Assembly: GCF_039386055.1 (NCBI RefSeq)
Contig: NZ_CP135012.1
Span: 84,287 to 148,286, forward strand
DNA length: 64,000 nucleotides
Source: Buchnera aphidicola (Greenidea ficicola)
GTDB taxonomy: Bacteria > Pseudomonadota > Gammaproteobacteria > Enterobacterales > Enterobacteriaceae
Reading direction: 5' to 3'
Part shown: in pieces, positions 20,056 to 32,181 of the stretch
Numbering within the stretch: position 1 is the first letter of the stretch
Layout: every line of letters starts with the position of its first letter
Made by a program: the position numbers and the translations under genes
The notes under the pieces: generated by a model
Seen by the model: only the letters and a program-made list of their open reading frames with translations
What the model was told of the DNA's origin: nothing
The model's database searches: none

Positions 20056-21840
20056 ATGTTTAATAATAAATTTAAAAAAAATCATTCTATTAATTCTATT
20101 AATATTATTATAATTAATTTGATTTTAAAAAAATTTTCAAAAAAAAATTTTTTTTTTCAAAAAACTATTATGGATTTTCCTGTAATTTGGGTAGATAAAA
20201 AAATAATATTTAAAGTGATTAAATTTATTTTTGATTTACCTGATAATTTTTTTATGTTATTTGATTTACATGGTGTTGATGAAAGATTACGTTTATACCG
20301 AAATACAATTCCTTTGGGTGATTTTTCTGTTTTTTATCATTTTATTTCTTTTGAAAAAAATTTTGATATTGTTTTTAAAGTAATGTTATTTAAAAAAAAA
20401 TTATTTTTACCAAGTATTTCTTCTATATATTCTAACGCAAATTGGTATGAACGTGAAGTTTGGGAAATGTTTGGTATTAATTTTATTAATCATCCTAATT
20501 TAACAAATATTATTATGCCAAGAAATTGGAAAGGTTATCCTTTAAGAAAAGATTATCCAGCTAGAGCAACGGAATTTTCTCCTTTTTTTTTAAATAAACA
20601 AAAAAAAGAATTAGAAATGGATTGTTTAAAATTTCAACCTAAAAAATGGGGAATGAAAAAAAAATCAAAAAATTCTGATTTTATGTTTTTAAATTTAGGT
20701 CCTAATCATCCTTCTTCTCATGGTGTTTTTCGTATTGTATTACAATTAAATGGTGAAAAAATTGTTGATTGCGTTCCAGATATTGGTTATCATCATCGAG
20801 GAGCTGAAAAAATGGCAGAGAGGCAATCTTGGCACAGTTATATTCCATATACAGATCGTATTGAATATTTAGGAGGTTGTGTTAATGAAATGCCTTATAT
20901 TCTTGCTTTAGAAAAATTAGCTGGAATTATTGTTTCAGATAGGGTTAAATGTATTCGTGTTATGTTATCAGAATTATTTAGAATTAATAGTCATTTATTA
21001 TATATTTCTACTTTTATTCAAGATGTTGGATCTATGTCTACTGTTTTTTATGCTTTTACTGATAGACAAAAAATTTATGATTTAATTGAATTTATTACTG
21101 GTTTTAGAATGCATCCTGCTTGGTTTAGAATTGGAGGATTAGCAAATGATTTACCGATGGGTTGGGATAAATTGTTAAAAATTTTTTTATTGTGGATGCC
21201 TAAGAGATTAAATTTTTATAAAAATTTAGCTTTAAAAAATAGTATATTAATTTCTCGATCAAAAGGGATTGCATCTTATAATAAATTAGAAGCTTTATCT
21301 TGGGGTGTTACAGGAGCTGGATTGAGAGCAACAGGAGTAGATTTTGATGTAAGAAAAAAAAGACCTTATTCTGGTTATGAAAATTTTGATTTTGAAATTC
21401 CTTTAGGAAATGGTATTAGTGATTGTTATTCAAGAGTAATGTTAAAATTTGAAGAAATATGGCAAAGTTTATTTATTTTAAAGCAATGTTTAAAAAATAT
21501 GCCTGAAGGTTCATATAAATCTAATCATATATTAACCACTCCTCCGATAAAAGATAAAACTTTATTAAACATTGAAACTATGATAAGTCATTTTTTACAT
21601 GTATCTTGGGGACCGGTAATGCCTGTTAATGAGACTTTTCAAATGATTGAAGCTACAAAAGGAATTAATAGTTATTATTTAATTAGTGATGGGAATACTG
21701 TTAGTTATAGAACACGTATTAGAACACCTAGTTTTCCTCATTTACAACAAATTCCTTCAGTTATAAAAGGAAGTACAATTTCTGATTTAATTGTTTATTT
21801 AGGAAGTATTGATTTTGTTATGTCTGATGTGGATAGATAA
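20056..21840 (+). CDS. nuoC: NADH-quinone oxidoreductase subunits C and D fused
   Basis: Peripheral-arm subunit lining the quinone cavity. The 30-kDa NuoC domain (about residues 1-190, with [13 protein letters not shown] and GYPLRKDYP) is fused to the 49-kDa NuoD domain (about 205-594, with [35 protein letters not shown], and the C-terminal D/R-rich end). This fusion is characteristic of enterobacteria and helps place the organism. Length 594, close to the E. coli fusion. Its stop is separated from the nuoE start by one base. Confidence 0.97.
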   Translation: MFNNKFKKNHSINSINIIIINLILKKFSKKNFFFQKTIMDFPVIWVDKKIIFKVIKFIFDLPDNFFMLFDLHGVDERLRLYRNTIPLGDFSVFYHFISFEKNFDIVFKVMLFKKKLFLPSISSIYSNANWYEREVWEMFGINFINHPNLTNIIMPRNWKGYPLRKDYPARATEFSPFFLNKQKKELEMDCLKFQPKKWGMKKKSKNSDFMFLNLGPNHPSSHGVFRIVLQLNGEKIVDCVPDIGYHHRGAEKMAERQSWHSYIPYTDRIEYLGGCVNEMPYILALEKLAGIIVSDRVKCIRVMLSELFRINSHLLYISTFIQDVGSMSTVFYAFTDRQKIYDLIEFITGFRMHPAWFRIGGLANDLPMGWDKLLKIFLLWMPKRLNFYKNLALKNSILISRSKGIASYNKLEALSWGVTGAGLRATGVDFDVRKKRPYSGYENFDFEIPLGNGISDCYSRVMLKFEEIWQSLFILKQCLKNMPEGSYKSNHILTTPPIKDKTLLNIETMISHFLHVSWGPVMPVNETFQMIEATKGINSYYLISDGNTVSYRTRIRTPSFPHLQQIPSVIKGSTISDLIVYLGSIDFVMSDVDR

Positions 21841-21841
21841 T

Positions 21842-22354
21842 ATGAATATTAAATTTAAAAAATATAGTAAATTTATTTTTATTAATTTTAAATTAACTAA
21901 ATATGAGTTTATGAATATATTAAAATTAAAAGAATTATATAAAGATTCTAGAGCTGCTTCTATTGAAGCGTTAAAGATAGTTCAAAAAAAAAGAAGATGG
22001 ATATCTGAACAAGCTATAATTGCTATATCAAAATTATTAGGAGTTTCAATTGTTGATTTAGAAGGAGTTGCTACTTTTTATAATCGTATTTTTAGAAAAC
22101 CAGTAGGTAAAAATATAATTAATTATTGTAATAGTGTGGTATGTTTTATTACTGGATATAAAAATATTAAAAATTTTATAGAAAAATATTTAAATATTAA
22201 ATCAGGTCAAACTAGTTCGGATAATAATTTTACTTTATTACCTTGTTGTTGTATAGGATATTGTGATAAAAGTCCTGTTATTATGATTAATAAAAATATA
22301 TATAAAAATGTTAATTGTAAAATGATACCTAATATATTAGAGTTATATAAATGA
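21842..22354 (+). CDS. nuoE: NADH-quinone oxidoreductase subunit E
   Basis: Thioredoxin-fold subunit holding the 2Fe-2S cluster N1a next to NuoF. With start ATG 21842, one base past the nuoCD stop, the protein has 170 residues (E. coli 166). An upstream in-frame ATG at 21809 would lie inside nuoCD and adds unrelated residues. Cluster ligands are C96 and C101 (NYCNSVVC) and C137 and C141 (CCIGYC). [18 protein letters not shown] and [17 protein letters not shown] are diagnostic. It ends in TGA overlapping the nuoF ATG. Confidence 0.95.
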   Translation: MNIKFKKYSKFIFINFKLTKYEFMNILKLKELYKDSRAASIEALKIVQKKRRWISEQAIIAISKLLGVSIVDLEGVATFYNRIFRKPVGKNIINYCNSVVCFITGYKNIKNFIEKYLNIKSGQTSSDNNFTLLPCCCIGYCDKSPVIMINKNIYKNVNCKMIPNILELYK

Positions 22355-23634
22355 GAGAAATAAAATTAAATGAGGAAACACATCCTTTAACATGGAGGTT
22401 AGGAAAAAGATATAAAAAAAAAACTATTTTTTTAAAAGAATATCAAAAAAAAAATGGATATTTAGCTTTTAAAAATACTTTAAAAAATTTATTACCAGAA
22501 AATGTTATTTCTTTAATTATTGATTCAGGTTTAAAAGGTAGAGGAGGTGCTGGTTTTTTAACAGGTTTAAAATGGAATTTAGTTTCTAAAGATTTAACTA
22601 TAAAAAAAAAATATATTATTTGTAATGCAGATGAAATGGAACCTGGTACTTTTAAAGATCGTTTTTTAATGGAAACATTTCCTCATCAATTAATTGAAGG
22701 AATATTATTGGCTGGTTATGCTATTAGAGCTTGTTGTGCATATATATTTTTACGTGGTGAATATTATAAATCAGAAAAAATATTAAAAAAATCTATTCAA
22801 GAAATTATTTCTTTAGGTTATTTAGGAAAAAATATTTTAGGAAGTGGTTTTCATTTTGAAATATTTATACATACTGGAGCCGGTCGTTATATTTGTGGGG
22901 AAGAAACAGCTTTAATTAATTCCTTAGAAGGAAAAAGAGCGAATCCTAGAAATAAACCTCCTTTTCCAGGTTTAGTTGGTTTATGGGGAAAACCTACTTG
23001 TGTAAATAATGTAGAAACTTTATCTAATGTTCCTTCAATAATATTAAATGGAGTAAATTGGTATAAAAGTATATCTAATAATGTTGATGCAGGTACAAAA
23101 ATTATGGGTTTTTCTGGTAGAGTAAAAAAACCAGGTTTGTGGGAATTGCCTTTTGGAATATCAGCAAGAGAAATTTTAGAAAAATATGCTGGAGGAATGC
23201 AAGATGGTTTTAAATTAAAATCTTGGCAACCAGGAGGTGCTGGTACAGATTTTTTAAGTGAAAAAGATTTAGATGTATCTATGGATTTTAATAGTATAAA
23301 AAATTCTGGTAGTAGATTAGGTACAGCAATAGCTATGGCGGTTGATGATACTATTAATATGGTTCATTTAGTATATAATTTAGAAAAATTTTTTTTTAAA
23401 GAATCTTGTGGTTGGTGTACTCCTTGTAGAGATGGATTACCTTGGATTGTAAAGATATTAAAATCTTTAAAAAATAAAAAAGGTTTTCCAGGAGATATAA
23501 AAATTTTAGAAGATTTATGTTTTGATTTAAATTTTGGAAAAACTTTTTGTTCTTTAGCTCCTGGTGCAATTGAGCCACTTCAAAGTGCTATTAAATTATA
23601 TCGTTCAGAATTTGAATGTTGTATTAATTATTAA
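22351..23634 (+). CDS. nuoF: NADH-quinone oxidoreductase subunit F (NADH/FMN binding)
   Basis: Entry point for electrons: binds NADH and FMN and carries 4Fe-4S cluster N3. It shows the glycine-rich [16 protein letters not shown] (nucleotide site, about 64-79), [14 protein letters not shown], the [21 protein letters not shown] block, and cluster ligands CGWCTPC near residue 350 plus a Cys in TFCSLAPGA. Length 427 versus 445. The start overlaps nuoE (ATGA). Its FMN must be supplied even though the local RibF kinase domain looks defective. Confidence 0.97.
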   Translation: MREIKLNEETHPLTWRLGKRYKKKTIFLKEYQKKNGYLAFKNTLKNLLPENVISLIIDSGLKGRGGAGFLTGLKWNLVSKDLTIKKKYIICNADEMEPGTFKDRFLMETFPHQLIEGILLAGYAIRACCAYIFLRGEYYKSEKILKKSIQEIISLGYLGKNILGSGFHFEIFIHTGAGRYICGEETALINSLEGKRANPRNKPPFPGLVGLWGKPTCVNNVETLSNVPSIILNGVNWYKSISNNVDAGTKIMGFSGRVKKPGLWELPFGISAREILEKYAGGMQDGFKLKSWQPGGAGTDFLSEKDLDVSMDFNSIKNSGSRLGTAIAMAVDDTINMVHLVYNLEKFFFKESCGWCTPCRDGLPWIVKILKSLKNKKGFPGDIKILEDLCFDLNFGKTFCSLAPGAIEPLQSAIKLYRSEFECCINY

Positions 23635-23677
23635 TTATTTTTTTTTATTAAAGTGTTTTTTTTTGGAAAATTTTATT

Positions 23678-26401
23678 ATGTATTTGATTCATATAAATAA
23701 GAAATTATATAAAGTATCTAAAAATGATAATTTATTAAAAATATGTTTATCTAATGGAATAGATATACCATATTTTTGTTGGCATCCTATTTTAGGAAGT
23801 GTTGGTTCTTGTAGACAGTGTGCAGTAAAATGTTTAAATAATATTAATGATGTTCATGGTAATATTGTTATGTCTTGTATGACTCCTGTTGTTAATGATA
23901 TGATAATTTCTACGAATGATATTGAAGTTGAAAAATTTAGAAAAAATATAATAGAATTATTAATGACTAATCATCCTCATGATTGCCCTGTTTGTGCTGA
24001 AGGAGGAAATTGTCATTTGCAAGATATGACTGTTATTACTAAACATAATGATAGAAGATATAGATTTAAAAAAAAAAAATATAAAAATCAATATTTAGGA
24101 CCATTTATTACTCATGAAATGAATCGTTGTATAACTTGTTATCGTTGTGTTCGTTATTATAATGATTATGTTGATGGTAAAGATTTTGGTGTTTATGGAG
24201 TTAGTAATAAAATATATTTTGGTCGTTTTAATTCTGGAGTGTTAAAAAGTAAATATTCTGGTAATTTAATAGAAATTTGTCCAACTGGTGTTTTTAGTGA
24301 TAAAACTCATTTAAATAATTATAGCAGAAAATGGGATATGCAATATTCTCCTAGTGTTTGTCATTTTTGTAGTATTGGTTGTAATATTATTGCTTCGGAA
24401 AAATATGGCGAACTTAGATATGTGGAAAATAGATATCATAATAATATTAATAAATTTTTTTTATGTGATTTAGGTCGTTTTGGTTATAGTTATAATAATT
24501 TATTAGATAGACCAAAATATGTTACTTCTTTTTTAAATAATAATATAAAAAAATTAAATTTTTCTGAAGGTATTTTGTTAGTAAGTAAATTATTAAAAAA
24601 ATCTTCTTATATTGTTGGTGTTGGATCTCCTCGTTCAAGCATTGAAAATAATTTTTCCTTATATAAATTAGTTGGAAAAAAAAATTTTTGTATAGGGATG
24701 TCTGATTTAGATAATGAATGTATTAAAATAATTTTAAATACATTGCGATATAGTAAAATAAATATTCCTAATTTAAAAAATGTAGAAAAATATGATGCAA
24801 TTTTTATTATTGGTGAAGATATTTCTCAAACAGCATCTAGATTAGCTTTATCTGTTAGACAGGCAATTAAAAAAAAGAAAATTAAAAAAAATATTTTAAA
24901 AAATATTAATTTTTGGAATACTTCTGGGATTAAAAATTATTCTCAAAATAATTATAATCCTTTATTTATAACTTCTATAGATAAAACAGATTTAGATGAT
25001 ATTTCTAAAATTAATTATTTTGGTTCTACTGAAGATCAAGTTTATTTTGTTAATTTAATAATATATTATATTAAACATAGTTCTTTAAATAAAAAAGAAA
25101 TAAATAAAATTGATTTATATAAAATTAAATTTATTGCTAAAAATTTATTAAAAGCAAAACGACCTTTAATTATATCAGGGATGAGTAATGGTGATGTTGA
25201 TTTAATAAAAGTTTCTTTAAATTTAGCAAATGTTTTAAAAAATAAAAATAAAAATACAGGATTAATTTTATTACCTATTCATGTAAATAGTATAGGAATT
25301 TCTTTAATAGGTGGTATTACTTTTGATAAAATTTTTTCGAATTTTAATAATAAAAAAATAGATTTTTTAATAATTATGGAAAATGATTTGTATCATTATA
25401 TTGAAAAATTAAAATTAGATTTATTTTTTTCTAGAATTAAAAATATTATTGTTTTGGATCATCAAAATACAAATACATTTAAAAAAGCAACAATTTCTTT
25501 TCCTGTAAATAATTTTTTTGAAAGTTCAGGAACAATTATAAATTATGAAGGAAGAGCACAAAAATTTTTTCAGGTTTATGATCCATCTTTTTATAATAAG
25601 GATATAGGAATTTTAGAAAGTTGGAGATGGTTAAATTATATATATAGATTATTATTTGGTATAAAAAAAAAATGGAAAACTTTGGATGATGTAATTAAAA
25701 ATATTATTTCAGATATTCCAATTTTTAAAGGTATTGATAAAATTTCTCCTGATTCTAAATATAGATTTTTTGGACAAAAAATAGCAAGATCTCCTCATAG
25801 ATTAAGTGGAAGAACGGTAATTAGATCGCATATTAGTGAACATGAAATTAATGTATCACAAGATCAAGATAGTTTTTTTTCTTTTTCAATGGAAGGAATA
25901 CAGCAATCTTGGAGATATTCTGATTATATTCCATTTAATTGGTTTCCTGGTTGGAATTCTTCTCAATCTTTTAATAAATATAATAAATATAAAAATAAAA
26001 AATTACGAAATCAATATTCTGGATTTTTATTATTTAAAAAAAAAAAAAAAAAAAAATATATATATTATTCTTTTGATAATTTTAAAAGATACAAAAAAGA
26101 TATTTTAAAAGTTGTTCTTTATTATAAGTTATTTGGTAGTGAAGAAATTAGTCAAAAATCATTAATTATTAAACAAAGAATAAAAAATATATTTGTTAAA
26201 ATAAATTTTATAGATGCTTTAAAAATGAATATTAAAAATGATTCATTTTTATATTTTGATTGTTTGAAAGAATCTTATTGTTTAAAAGTTTCTATTTCAA
26301 GTAATTTGAGTCAAGGAAATATAGGTTTGCCATTAGGAATGTTTGGTCTTCCTCGTTCTCTTTTAGGTAAAGAAGTAACTAATTTAAGGAGTAAATTATA
26401 A
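23678..26401 (+). CDS. nuoG: NADH-quinone oxidoreductase subunit G
   Basis: Largest peripheral subunit, carrying several Fe-S clusters. The start at ATG 23678 gives 907 residues (E. coli 908) and the family N terminus [13 protein letters not shown]; the frame is open further upstream but runs into nuoF. Present are the 2Fe-2S ligands (YFCWHP, GSCRQC, MSCMTP), [16 protein letters not shown], the ferredoxin-like CITCYRC, and the extra N7 ligands in CHFCSIGC with CDLGRFG. A molybdopterin-fold region without obvious cofactor site follows. A 21-nt A tract (26036-26056) encodes seven lysines. Confidence 0.96.
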   Translation: MYLIHINKKLYKVSKNDNLLKICLSNGIDIPYFCWHPILGSVGSCRQCAVKCLNNINDVHGNIVMSCMTPVVNDMIISTNDIEVEKFRKNIIELLMTNHPHDCPVCAEGGNCHLQDMTVITKHNDRRYRFKKKKYKNQYLGPFITHEMNRCITCYRCVRYYNDYVDGKDFGVYGVSNKIYFGRFNSGVLKSKYSGNLIEICPTGVFSDKTHLNNYSRKWDMQYSPSVCHFCSIGCNIIASEKYGELRYVENRYHNNINKFFLCDLGRFGYSYNNLLDRPKYVTSFLNNNIKKLNFSEGILLVSKLLKKSSYIVGVGSPRSSIENNFSLYKLVGKKNFCIGMSDLDNECIKIILNTLRYSKINIPNLKNVEKYDAIFIIGEDISQTASRLALSVRQAIKKKKIKKNILKNINFWNTSGIKNYSQNNYNPLFITSIDKTDLDDISKINYFGSTEDQVYFVNLIIYYIKHSSLNKKEINKIDLYKIKFIAKNLLKAKRPLIISGMSNGDVDLIKVSLNLANVLKNKNKNTGLILLPIHVNSIGISLIGGITFDKIFSNFNNKKIDFLIIMENDLYHYIEKLKLDLFFSRIKNIIVLDHQNTNTFKKATISFPVNNFFESSGTIINYEGRAQKFFQVYDPSFYNKDIGILESWRWLNYIYRLLFGIKKKWKTLDDVIKNIISDIPIFKGIDKISPDSKYRFFGQKIARSPHRLSGRTVIRSHISEHEINVSQDQDSFFSFSMEGIQQSWRYSDYIPFNWFPGWNSSQSFNKYNKYKNKKLRNQYSGFLLFKKKKKKKYIYYSFDNFKRYKKDILKVVLYYKLFGSEEISQKSLIIKQRIKNIFVKINFIDALKMNIKNDSFLYFDCLKESYCLKVSISSNLSQGNIGLPLGMFGLPRSLLGKEVTNLRSKL

Positions 26402-26403
26402 TT

Positions 26404-27345
26404 ATGTTTTTTTTTTTTCGTTCTTTTTTAATAGTTTTAATATTTGTTTTTTTTGGAGCTTTGCTTACCATTATTGAAAGACGTTTATTAGGTTTTTTTC
26501 AAAATCGTTATGGTCCAAATCGTGTAGGTTGGCAAGGATCTTTGCAATTATTTGCGGATATGATAAAAATTTTTTTTAAAGAAGATTGGACTCCTAGTTT
26601 TTCTAGTTCTTTAATTTTTAATTTATCTCCTGTAATAGCTTTTTTTGCTTTATCTTTTGTTGTTTGTTGTATACCTTTTTCTCCTTATTTTAATATTATT
26701 GATTTAAAATTAGGAGTTTTGTTTTTTTTAATGATGGCAGGAATATCTACATATTCTATATTATTTTCTGGATGGTCTAGTAATAATAAATATTCTTTAT
26801 TAGGATCTATTAGATCTTGCGCGCAAATTTTAAGTTATGAAATTTTTTTAGGTATATCAATTATGGGGGTTGTTGCTCAAGCAGATTCTTATAATCTTTT
26901 AGATATTATTAATTCACAAAAATATTTATGGAATATATTTCCACAATTTTTTGGTTTTATAAATTTTTTAATTTCTGGTTTAGCTATTTGCCATAGACAT
27001 CCATTTGATCAACCTGAATCAGAACAAGAATTATCGGATGGTTATCATATTGAATATTCAGGAATAAAATTTGGTTTATTTTTTATTGGTGAATATATTT
27101 CTATGATTATTATTTCTATTTTAATTTCGATATTATTTTTTGGGGGATGGAATGGTCCTTTTATTTCTAGTTTTTTTTGTTTTTTAATAAAGATATTGTT
27201 TTTTCTTTTTTTATTTATATTAATTAGAGCTTCTTTGCCTAGACCAAGATATGATAAAGTTTTATTGTTTAGTTGGAAATTTCTTTTACCTTTGTCATTA
27301 TTAAATTTATTTTTTACTTCTTTATTTATATTTTATAAGTATTAA
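26404..27345 (+). CDS. nuoH: NADH-quinone oxidoreductase subunit H
   Basis: Membrane subunit forming the base of the quinone channel, about eight hydrophobic helices. Strongly conserved loops are [31 protein letters not shown] (about 26-56), FKEDWTP, the [17 protein letters not shown] segment and [25 protein letters not shown], which lies over the quinone entrance. Length 313 versus 325. It follows nuoG by two bases. The coding sequence is T-rich, as expected for hydrophobic Phe/Leu/Ile residues on the plus strand. Confidence 0.97.
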   Translation: MFFFFRSFLIVLIFVFFGALLTIIERRLLGFFQNRYGPNRVGWQGSLQLFADMIKIFFKEDWTPSFSSSLIFNLSPVIAFFALSFVVCCIPFSPYFNIIDLKLGVLFFLMMAGISTYSILFSGWSSNNKYSLLGSIRSCAQILSYEIFLGISIMGVVAQADSYNLLDIINSQKYLWNIFPQFFGFINFLISGLAICHRHPFDQPESEQELSDGYHIEYSGIKFGLFFIGEYISMIIISILISILFFGGWNGPFISSFFCFLIKILFFLFLFILIRASLPRPRYDKVLLFSWKFLLPLSLLNLFFTSLFIFYKY

Positions 27346-27349
27346 TATT

Positions 27350-27886
27350 ATGAATTTTAAAGATATATTTTTTGGATTTTTTACACAATTAAAAAGTATT
27401 TGGATGGTTTTTTTAAAATTATTTGATAAAATTGAAACTAAAAAATATCCTGAAGAACCAATTGTTTTATCACCTCGTTATAGAGGTAGGATTATATTAA
27501 CTAGAGAACCTAATGGAGAAGAAAGGTGTGTTGCTTGTAATTTATGTGCTGTAGTTTGTCCTGTAGGTTGTATTACTTTACAAAAAGGAGAAAAAAAAAA
27601 TAAAAGATGGTACCCAATTTTTTTTCGTATTAATTTTTCTAGGTGTATTTTTTGTGGTTTGTGCGAAGAAGCTTGTCCTACTTTGGCGATACAATTAATA
27701 CCAGATGTAGAGTTAGCTGAATATAAAAGAAAAGATTTAATATATGAAAAAAAAGATTTATTAATTTCTGGAGTTGGAAAATATCCAGATTATAATTTTT
27801 ATAAAATTTCTGGTAAAAAAAATATTTTTGTAAATAAAAGTAATAAAAATTATTCTAAATATATTGATGTTAAAGATTTATTATAA
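27350..27886 (+). CDS. nuoI: NADH-quinone oxidoreductase subunit I
   Basis: Holds the 4Fe-4S clusters N6a and N6b that pass electrons to NuoB. Two ferredoxin motifs are complete: [15 protein letters not shown] and [32 protein letters not shown] precedes the first motif, as in E. coli. Length 178 versus 180. The gene begins four bases after nuoH, and its stop is 13 bp from the nuoJ start. Confidence 0.97.
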   Translation: MNFKDIFFGFFTQLKSIWMVFLKLFDKIETKKYPEEPIVLSPRYRGRIILTREPNGEERCVACNLCAVVCPVGCITLQKGEKKNKRWYPIFFRINFSRCIFCGLCEEACPTLAIQLIPDVELAEYKRKDLIYEKKDLLISGVGKYPDYNFYKISGKKNIFVNKSNKNYSKYIDVKDLL

Positions 27887-27899
27887 GGAAAGAAATAAT

Positions 27900-28391
27900 A
27901 TGGAGTTTATGTTTTATTTTTTATCTTTTGTTTCTATTTTTTCTACATTATTATCTATATTAAATATTAATCCTATATATTCATTATTATATTTAATTGT
28001 TTCTTTTTTGTCATTATCAGGTATTTTTTTTATTTTAGGAGCGTTTTATGCAGCAGCAATAGAAATTATTTTATATGCTGGAGCTATTATGGTTTTATTT
28101 GTTTTTGTTATTATGTTTTTAAATTTAGGAAATAAAACATTTATTAAAGAAAAAAAATGGTTTTCATTTTATAATTTAATTATTACTTTTTTTTTTTTAT
28201 GCATGATGTTTATTATTTTTTATTTTTTTAATAAAAATATTAATAATAAAAATATTTTTCATTTAGTTATTGATGGTAGAGATATAGGTTTTGTTTTTTT
28301 TGGTGAATATTCATTGTTAATAGAAATAATTTCTATGATTTTATTAACTTCTTTAATTATTGTTTTTCATATTAGTAATAATATTTATTAA
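27900..28391 (+). CDS. nuoJ: NADH-quinone oxidoreductase subunit J
   Basis: Membrane subunit with about five helices. The start ATG 27900 is supported by an AAGGAA ribosome binding site and by the family N terminus MEFMFYFLSF; an in-frame ATG further upstream lies inside nuoI. The pi-bulge helix region ILGAFYAAAIEIILYAGAIMVLFVFVIMFLNLG is intact. It is 163 residues against 184 in E. coli, with the C-terminal extension shortened. nuoK follows within about 40 bp. Confidence 0.94.
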   Translation: MEFMFYFLSFVSIFSTLLSILNINPIYSLLYLIVSFLSLSGIFFILGAFYAAAIEIILYAGAIMVLFVFVIMFLNLGNKTFIKEKKWFSFYNLIITFFFLCMMFIIFYFFNKNINNKNIFHLVIDGRDIGFVFFGEYSLLIEIISMILLTSLIIVFHISNNIY

Positions 28392-28432
28392 TATTGTTTT
28401 ATTTTATTTATTTTTTTTTTGGATGTTTAATA

Positions 28433-28735
28433 ATGGTACCTTTAAATCATGGATTTTTTTTAGTTTTTGTTTTGTTTTCTTTAGGAATTTCTTCATTATT
28501 AATTCGAGGGAATTTATTATTTATATTAATTAGTTTAGAGATTATGATGAATGCTGTTGGTTTATCTTTTGTTTTGATAGGTTGTTATTGGGCTCAAATT
28601 GATGGTCAAATTATGTATATTTTAATAATTACTACTTCTGCAGCGGAAGTAAGTGTTGGTTTAATTTTTTTAATGAAATTATATAAAAAATATAATACAT
28701 TAAATGTTGATGTTTTAAGTGAGATGCGTGAATGA
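28433..28735 (+). CDS. nuoK: NADH-quinone oxidoreductase subunit K
   Basis: Three-helix membrane subunit of the proton-pumping arm. Starting at ATG 28433 gives exactly 100 residues, as in E. coli, beginning MVPLNHG; an in-frame TTG at 28394 is open but unsupported. The two membrane glutamates important for pumping are visible in LISLEIMMNAVG and TSAAEVSVGL. The terminal LSEMRE matches E. coli. The TGA stop overlaps the nuoL start as ATGA. Confidence 0.94.
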   Translation: MVPLNHGFFLVFVLFSLGISSLLIRGNLLFILISLEIMMNAVGLSFVLIGCYWAQIDGQIMYILIITTSAAEVSVGLIFLMKLYKKYNTLNVDVLSEMRE

Positions 28736-30570
28736 ATTATATTCATTTATTAATTTTATTACCGTTTACTAATTTTTTTATTTTATCTTTTTTTGGTAAT
28801 TTTATTTCTAAAAAAAAATCAAAATGTATTGGATTTTTTTTTTCTTTTTTAATTTTTTTTTTGTTATTTTGTATAAATTTACAATTTTATTATTTTAATA
28901 ATCGTGTTTTTTTCATTAAAAATTTTTTTAATTGGGTATCTATTAATAGACTTAATATTGATTGTTCTTTTTTGATAGATGAATTATCAATAGTTATGTT
29001 AAATATAATTTTATTTATTGGTTTTTTAATATATTTTTTTTCTCTTTGGTATATGAATAAAGAAAAATTAAAAAATTATTATAAGTTTTTTTCTTATATA
29101 AATTTATTTATTTTTAGCATGTTATTATTAGTTCTTTCTGATAATTTAATATTTTTATATTTTGGTTGGGAAATGGTTGGGGTTTGTTCTTATTTATTAA
29201 TTGGATTTTATTATAAAAATAAAAAAAATAGTTTTTTTTCTAATAAAGCTTTTTTTATTACTAGAATTGGTGATATTTTTTTATTAATGGCAATTGTTAT
29301 GTTATATAATTTTTTTAATACTTTTAATTTTTTAAATATAAATAATTTAATTAATAGTATAACGATTTTTAATGAAAAATATTTTTTTTTTATTACTTTG
29401 TTTTTATTTTTTTCAGCTATTAGTAAATCAGCTCAATTTCCTTTACAAATTTGGTTATCTGGAGCTATGGTAGGACCAACTCCTGTTTCAGCTTTGATTC
29501 ATTCTGCTACTATGATTACTGCTGGTGTTTATTTAATTGCTAGAATGTATAATGTTTTTTTATTAAATCCTTTAATTTTATATTTTATTAGTATTTTAGG
29601 GACAGTTACTTTATTTATTGGATGTATTTTTGCTTTGAATCAAAATAATTTAAAAAAGATATTAGCATATTCTACTATTAGTCAAATTGGATATATGTTT
29701 TTATCTTTAGGGGTTCAATCTTGGGATGGTGCAATTTTTCATTTGGTTTCACATGGTTTTTTTAAAGCTTTGTTATTTCTTTCTTCTTCAATATTAATTT
29801 TATATTCTAATAATATTAAAAATATTTTTAAAATAAAAAAATCTTTTGAAATTTTTTCTTTTTTGTATTTTTGTTTTATTTTTGGTTGTTTTTCTTTAAT
29901 TTCTTTTCCTTTTATTACATCTGGATTTTATAGTAAAGGAAATATTTTATTTAATGTTTTACAAAATGGTAATATTTATTTATTTATTATTGGTTTATTT
30001 TGTACATTTTTAACTTCTATTTATACATTTAAAATGTTTTTTATTATATTTTTTAAAAATGAAGTAATAAAAATAAAAAATAATTTAAATATTTTAATAT
30101 CTTTATTTATTTTAATGTTTTTTTCTACTTTTTTTGGTTTTTTTATTATTCCTAATTTTTATTTTATATTTCCTTTAAAAATTTTTTCTGAAGATTATAA
30201 ATTTTTATTAGAATTTTTTTCTGGTTTTTTTTCTATTTTTGGTATTTTGTTTTCTTATTATTTTTGGGTATTAAATAAAAATTTTATGAAATTATTATTT
30301 AATAATAAATATTTAAATAAATTTTTTGAATTATTTTTTATTTTTTTTAGTTTTGATTGGTTATATGAAAAAATATTTGTAAATTTTTATATTAAACTTT
30401 CTAAGTTTTTATATTTTGATTTATTTTATGAAATTAAAAAATATTTTATTTTTATTATAAAATTTATCGGAAAAAAAATATTGTTTTTGATTAATGGTTA
30501 TTTGCGTTGGTATATTACTTTAATGATATTTGGTTTTTTATTAATTTTTTCTATTTTAGAAAAATTATAA
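28732..30570 (+). CDS. nuoL: NADH-quinone oxidoreductase subunit L
   Basis: Distal antiporter-like proton-pumping subunit with the long lateral helix. It keeps FGWEMVGVCSYLLIGFYY, SAISKSAQFPLQIWLSGAMVGPTPVSALIHSATMITAGVYLI (with the pumping Lys and His residues) and ISQIGYMFLSLG with the following FHLVSHGFFKALLFL. Length 612 versus 613. The C-terminal half is less conserved and Phe-rich. Its start overlaps nuoK; a 92-bp A/T gap precedes nuoM. Confidence 0.97.
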   Translation: MNYIHLLILLPFTNFFILSFFGNFISKKKSKCIGFFFSFLIFFLLFCINLQFYYFNNRVFFIKNFFNWVSINRLNIDCSFLIDELSIVMLNIILFIGFLIYFFSLWYMNKEKLKNYYKFFSYINLFIFSMLLLVLSDNLIFLYFGWEMVGVCSYLLIGFYYKNKKNSFFSNKAFFITRIGDIFLLMAIVMLYNFFNTFNFLNINNLINSITIFNEKYFFFITLFLFFSAISKSAQFPLQIWLSGAMVGPTPVSALIHSATMITAGVYLIARMYNVFLLNPLILYFISILGTVTLFIGCIFALNQNNLKKILAYSTISQIGYMFLSLGVQSWDGAIFHLVSHGFFKALLFLSSSILILYSNNIKNIFKIKKSFEIFSFLYFCFIFGCFSLISFPFITSGFYSKGNILFNVLQNGNIYLFIIGLFCTFLTSIYTFKMFFIIFFKNEVIKIKNNLNILISLFILMFFSTFFGFFIIPNFYFIFPLKIFSEDYKFLLEFFSGFFSIFGILFSYYFWVLNKNFMKLLFNNKYLNKFFELFFIFFSFDWLYEKIFVNFYIKLSKFLYFDLFYEIKKYFIFIIKFIGKKILFLINGYLRWYITLMIFGFLLIFSILEKL

Positions 30571-30662
30571 ATTATTTTAGAATATTATAAAATTTTTTTA
30601 TTATTTTTTTTTAAATAAAATAATTTTATATAAATAAAATTTTTAATAGGAAATAAAATACA

Positions 30663-32165
30663 ATGTTTCTTGTTTTATTAATTTTGATTCCTTATATAAG
30701 TAGTTTTTTATGTTTTTTTTCTCAATATATAAATACTAAATTACCAAAATTTATTGCTTTAATAACTATGTTTATTGTTTTTTTGATATCAATAAAAATA
30801 TGGTTAGAAAATTATTTTTTTATTGTAAAAAATAAATATATTAATTCTAATTGGGATATTGAATTTATTCATCCTTTTATTAAAAAAATAGGAATTGATT
30901 GGAATTTTGGTGTTGATGGTTTATCTATTTTAATGGTTTTATTAACTATTTTATTAGGAATTATTTCTATATTATGTTCTTGGAAAATAAATTATAAATA
31001 TTCAGGATTTTTTTATTTTAATTTTTTATTTTTAATAGGTTCAATAATAGGGACATTTATTTCTTTAGATTTATTTTTATTTTTTTGTTTTTGGGAAATT
31101 ACTTCTTTTCCAATATATTTTTTATTATTAATATGGGGTTTTAATAATAATAATAAATTATTAAGAGTATCAAATAATTTTTTTATTTATTCTCAAATTT
31201 CAAGTTTTTTTTTATTATTAGGAATTTTAGGTATTTTTTATAATTATTATTTTTTAACAAATATATATACTTTTAATTATAATTTATTATTAAATACTCC
31301 TATAAATTTTTATTTAGAATTATTTTTAATGTTTTTATTTTTTTTATCTTTTTCAATTAAAATTCCTACAATTCCTTTTCATAATTGGGTAATTGATTTT
31401 CATGAATATTCTCCAGTTTCTGGATTTTTAGATTTATCTGGCATTTTAATAAAAACTTCTATTTATGGTTTGTTACGTTTTAATATACCTTTTTTTTATT
31501 ATTCTTCTTTTTTGTTTTCTTCTTTTTTTTGTTTTTTAGGTTTAATAAATATATTTTATTTTTCTTATATAGCTTTTATTCAAAAAGATATTAAACGTTT
31601 AATTTCTTATGGTTCAATTTCTAATATGGGTTTTATTTTAATTGCTATATATAGTTTTAATATATTATCTTCTCAAGGTTTAATAATACAAATTTTTTCT
31701 CATGCATTTTCTACTGCTGCTTTATTTATATTAATAGGAAAAATTTATTTTTTTTTAAATACTAGAAAATTAAAATGTATTATTGGATTTTCTTCATTGT
31801 CTATTTTTTTTTATTATTTTTTTTTATTTTTTTCTATTGCAAATTTAGGAATACCTGGAACTGGTAATTTTACTGGTGAGTTTTTAATTTTACTTGGAAG
31901 TTATTTTAATCATTCTATTATTACTATTTTTTCTCTTATAGGTTTAATTTTTTCAATGATTTATTCTTTACGAATGATGAGATATATTTTTTTTGGTAAT
32001 TTTAAAAAAAAAAATATTTTTTTAAAAATACAATATTTAGATGTTTTTATTATGTTTATTTTATTTTTTTTTATTATTTTGTTAGGAATATATCCTAAGA
32101 GGTTTTTTGATACTTCTTATCATTCTATTTTAAATATTTATAAAAATTTTAAGTTTTTAATATAA
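30663..32165 (+). CDS. nuoM: NADH-quinone oxidoreductase subunit M
   Basis: Second antiporter-like pumping subunit. Diagnostic are GIDWNFGVDGLSILMVLLT (about 80-98), FFCFWEITSFPIYFLL with its key Glu, SFSIKIPTIPFHNWVIDFHEYSPVSG with the pumping Lys, and SYGSISNMGFILIAI. Length 500 versus 509. It has an AGGAAA ribosome binding site and is followed by nuoN after 16 bp. Confidence 0.97.
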   Translation: MFLVLLILIPYISSFLCFFSQYINTKLPKFIALITMFIVFLISIKIWLENYFFIVKNKYINSNWDIEFIHPFIKKIGIDWNFGVDGLSILMVLLTILLGIISILCSWKINYKYSGFFYFNFLFLIGSIIGTFISLDLFLFFCFWEITSFPIYFLLLIWGFNNNNKLLRVSNNFFIYSQISSFFLLLGILGIFYNYYFLTNIYTFNYNLLLNTPINFYLELFLMFLFFLSFSIKIPTIPFHNWVIDFHEYSPVSGFLDLSGILIKTSIYGLLRFNIPFFYYSSFLFSSFFCFLGLINIFYFSYIAFIQKDIKRLISYGSISNMGFILIAIYSFNILSSQGLIIQIFSHAFSTAALFILIGKIYFFLNTRKLKCIIGFSSLSIFFYYFFLFFSIANLGIPGTGNFTGEFLILLGSYFNHSIITIFSLIGLIFSMIYSLRMMRYIFFGNFKKKNIFLKIQYLDVFIMFILFFFIILLGIYPKRFFDTSYHSILNIYKNFKFLI

Positions 32166-32181
32166 AAATTGTAAGGTTAAT

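Noticed and set aside
23564-23677. Upstream extension of nuoG into nuoF
   Set aside because: The frame is open but the added residues do not match NuoG; ATG 23678 gives the correct N terminus and length.
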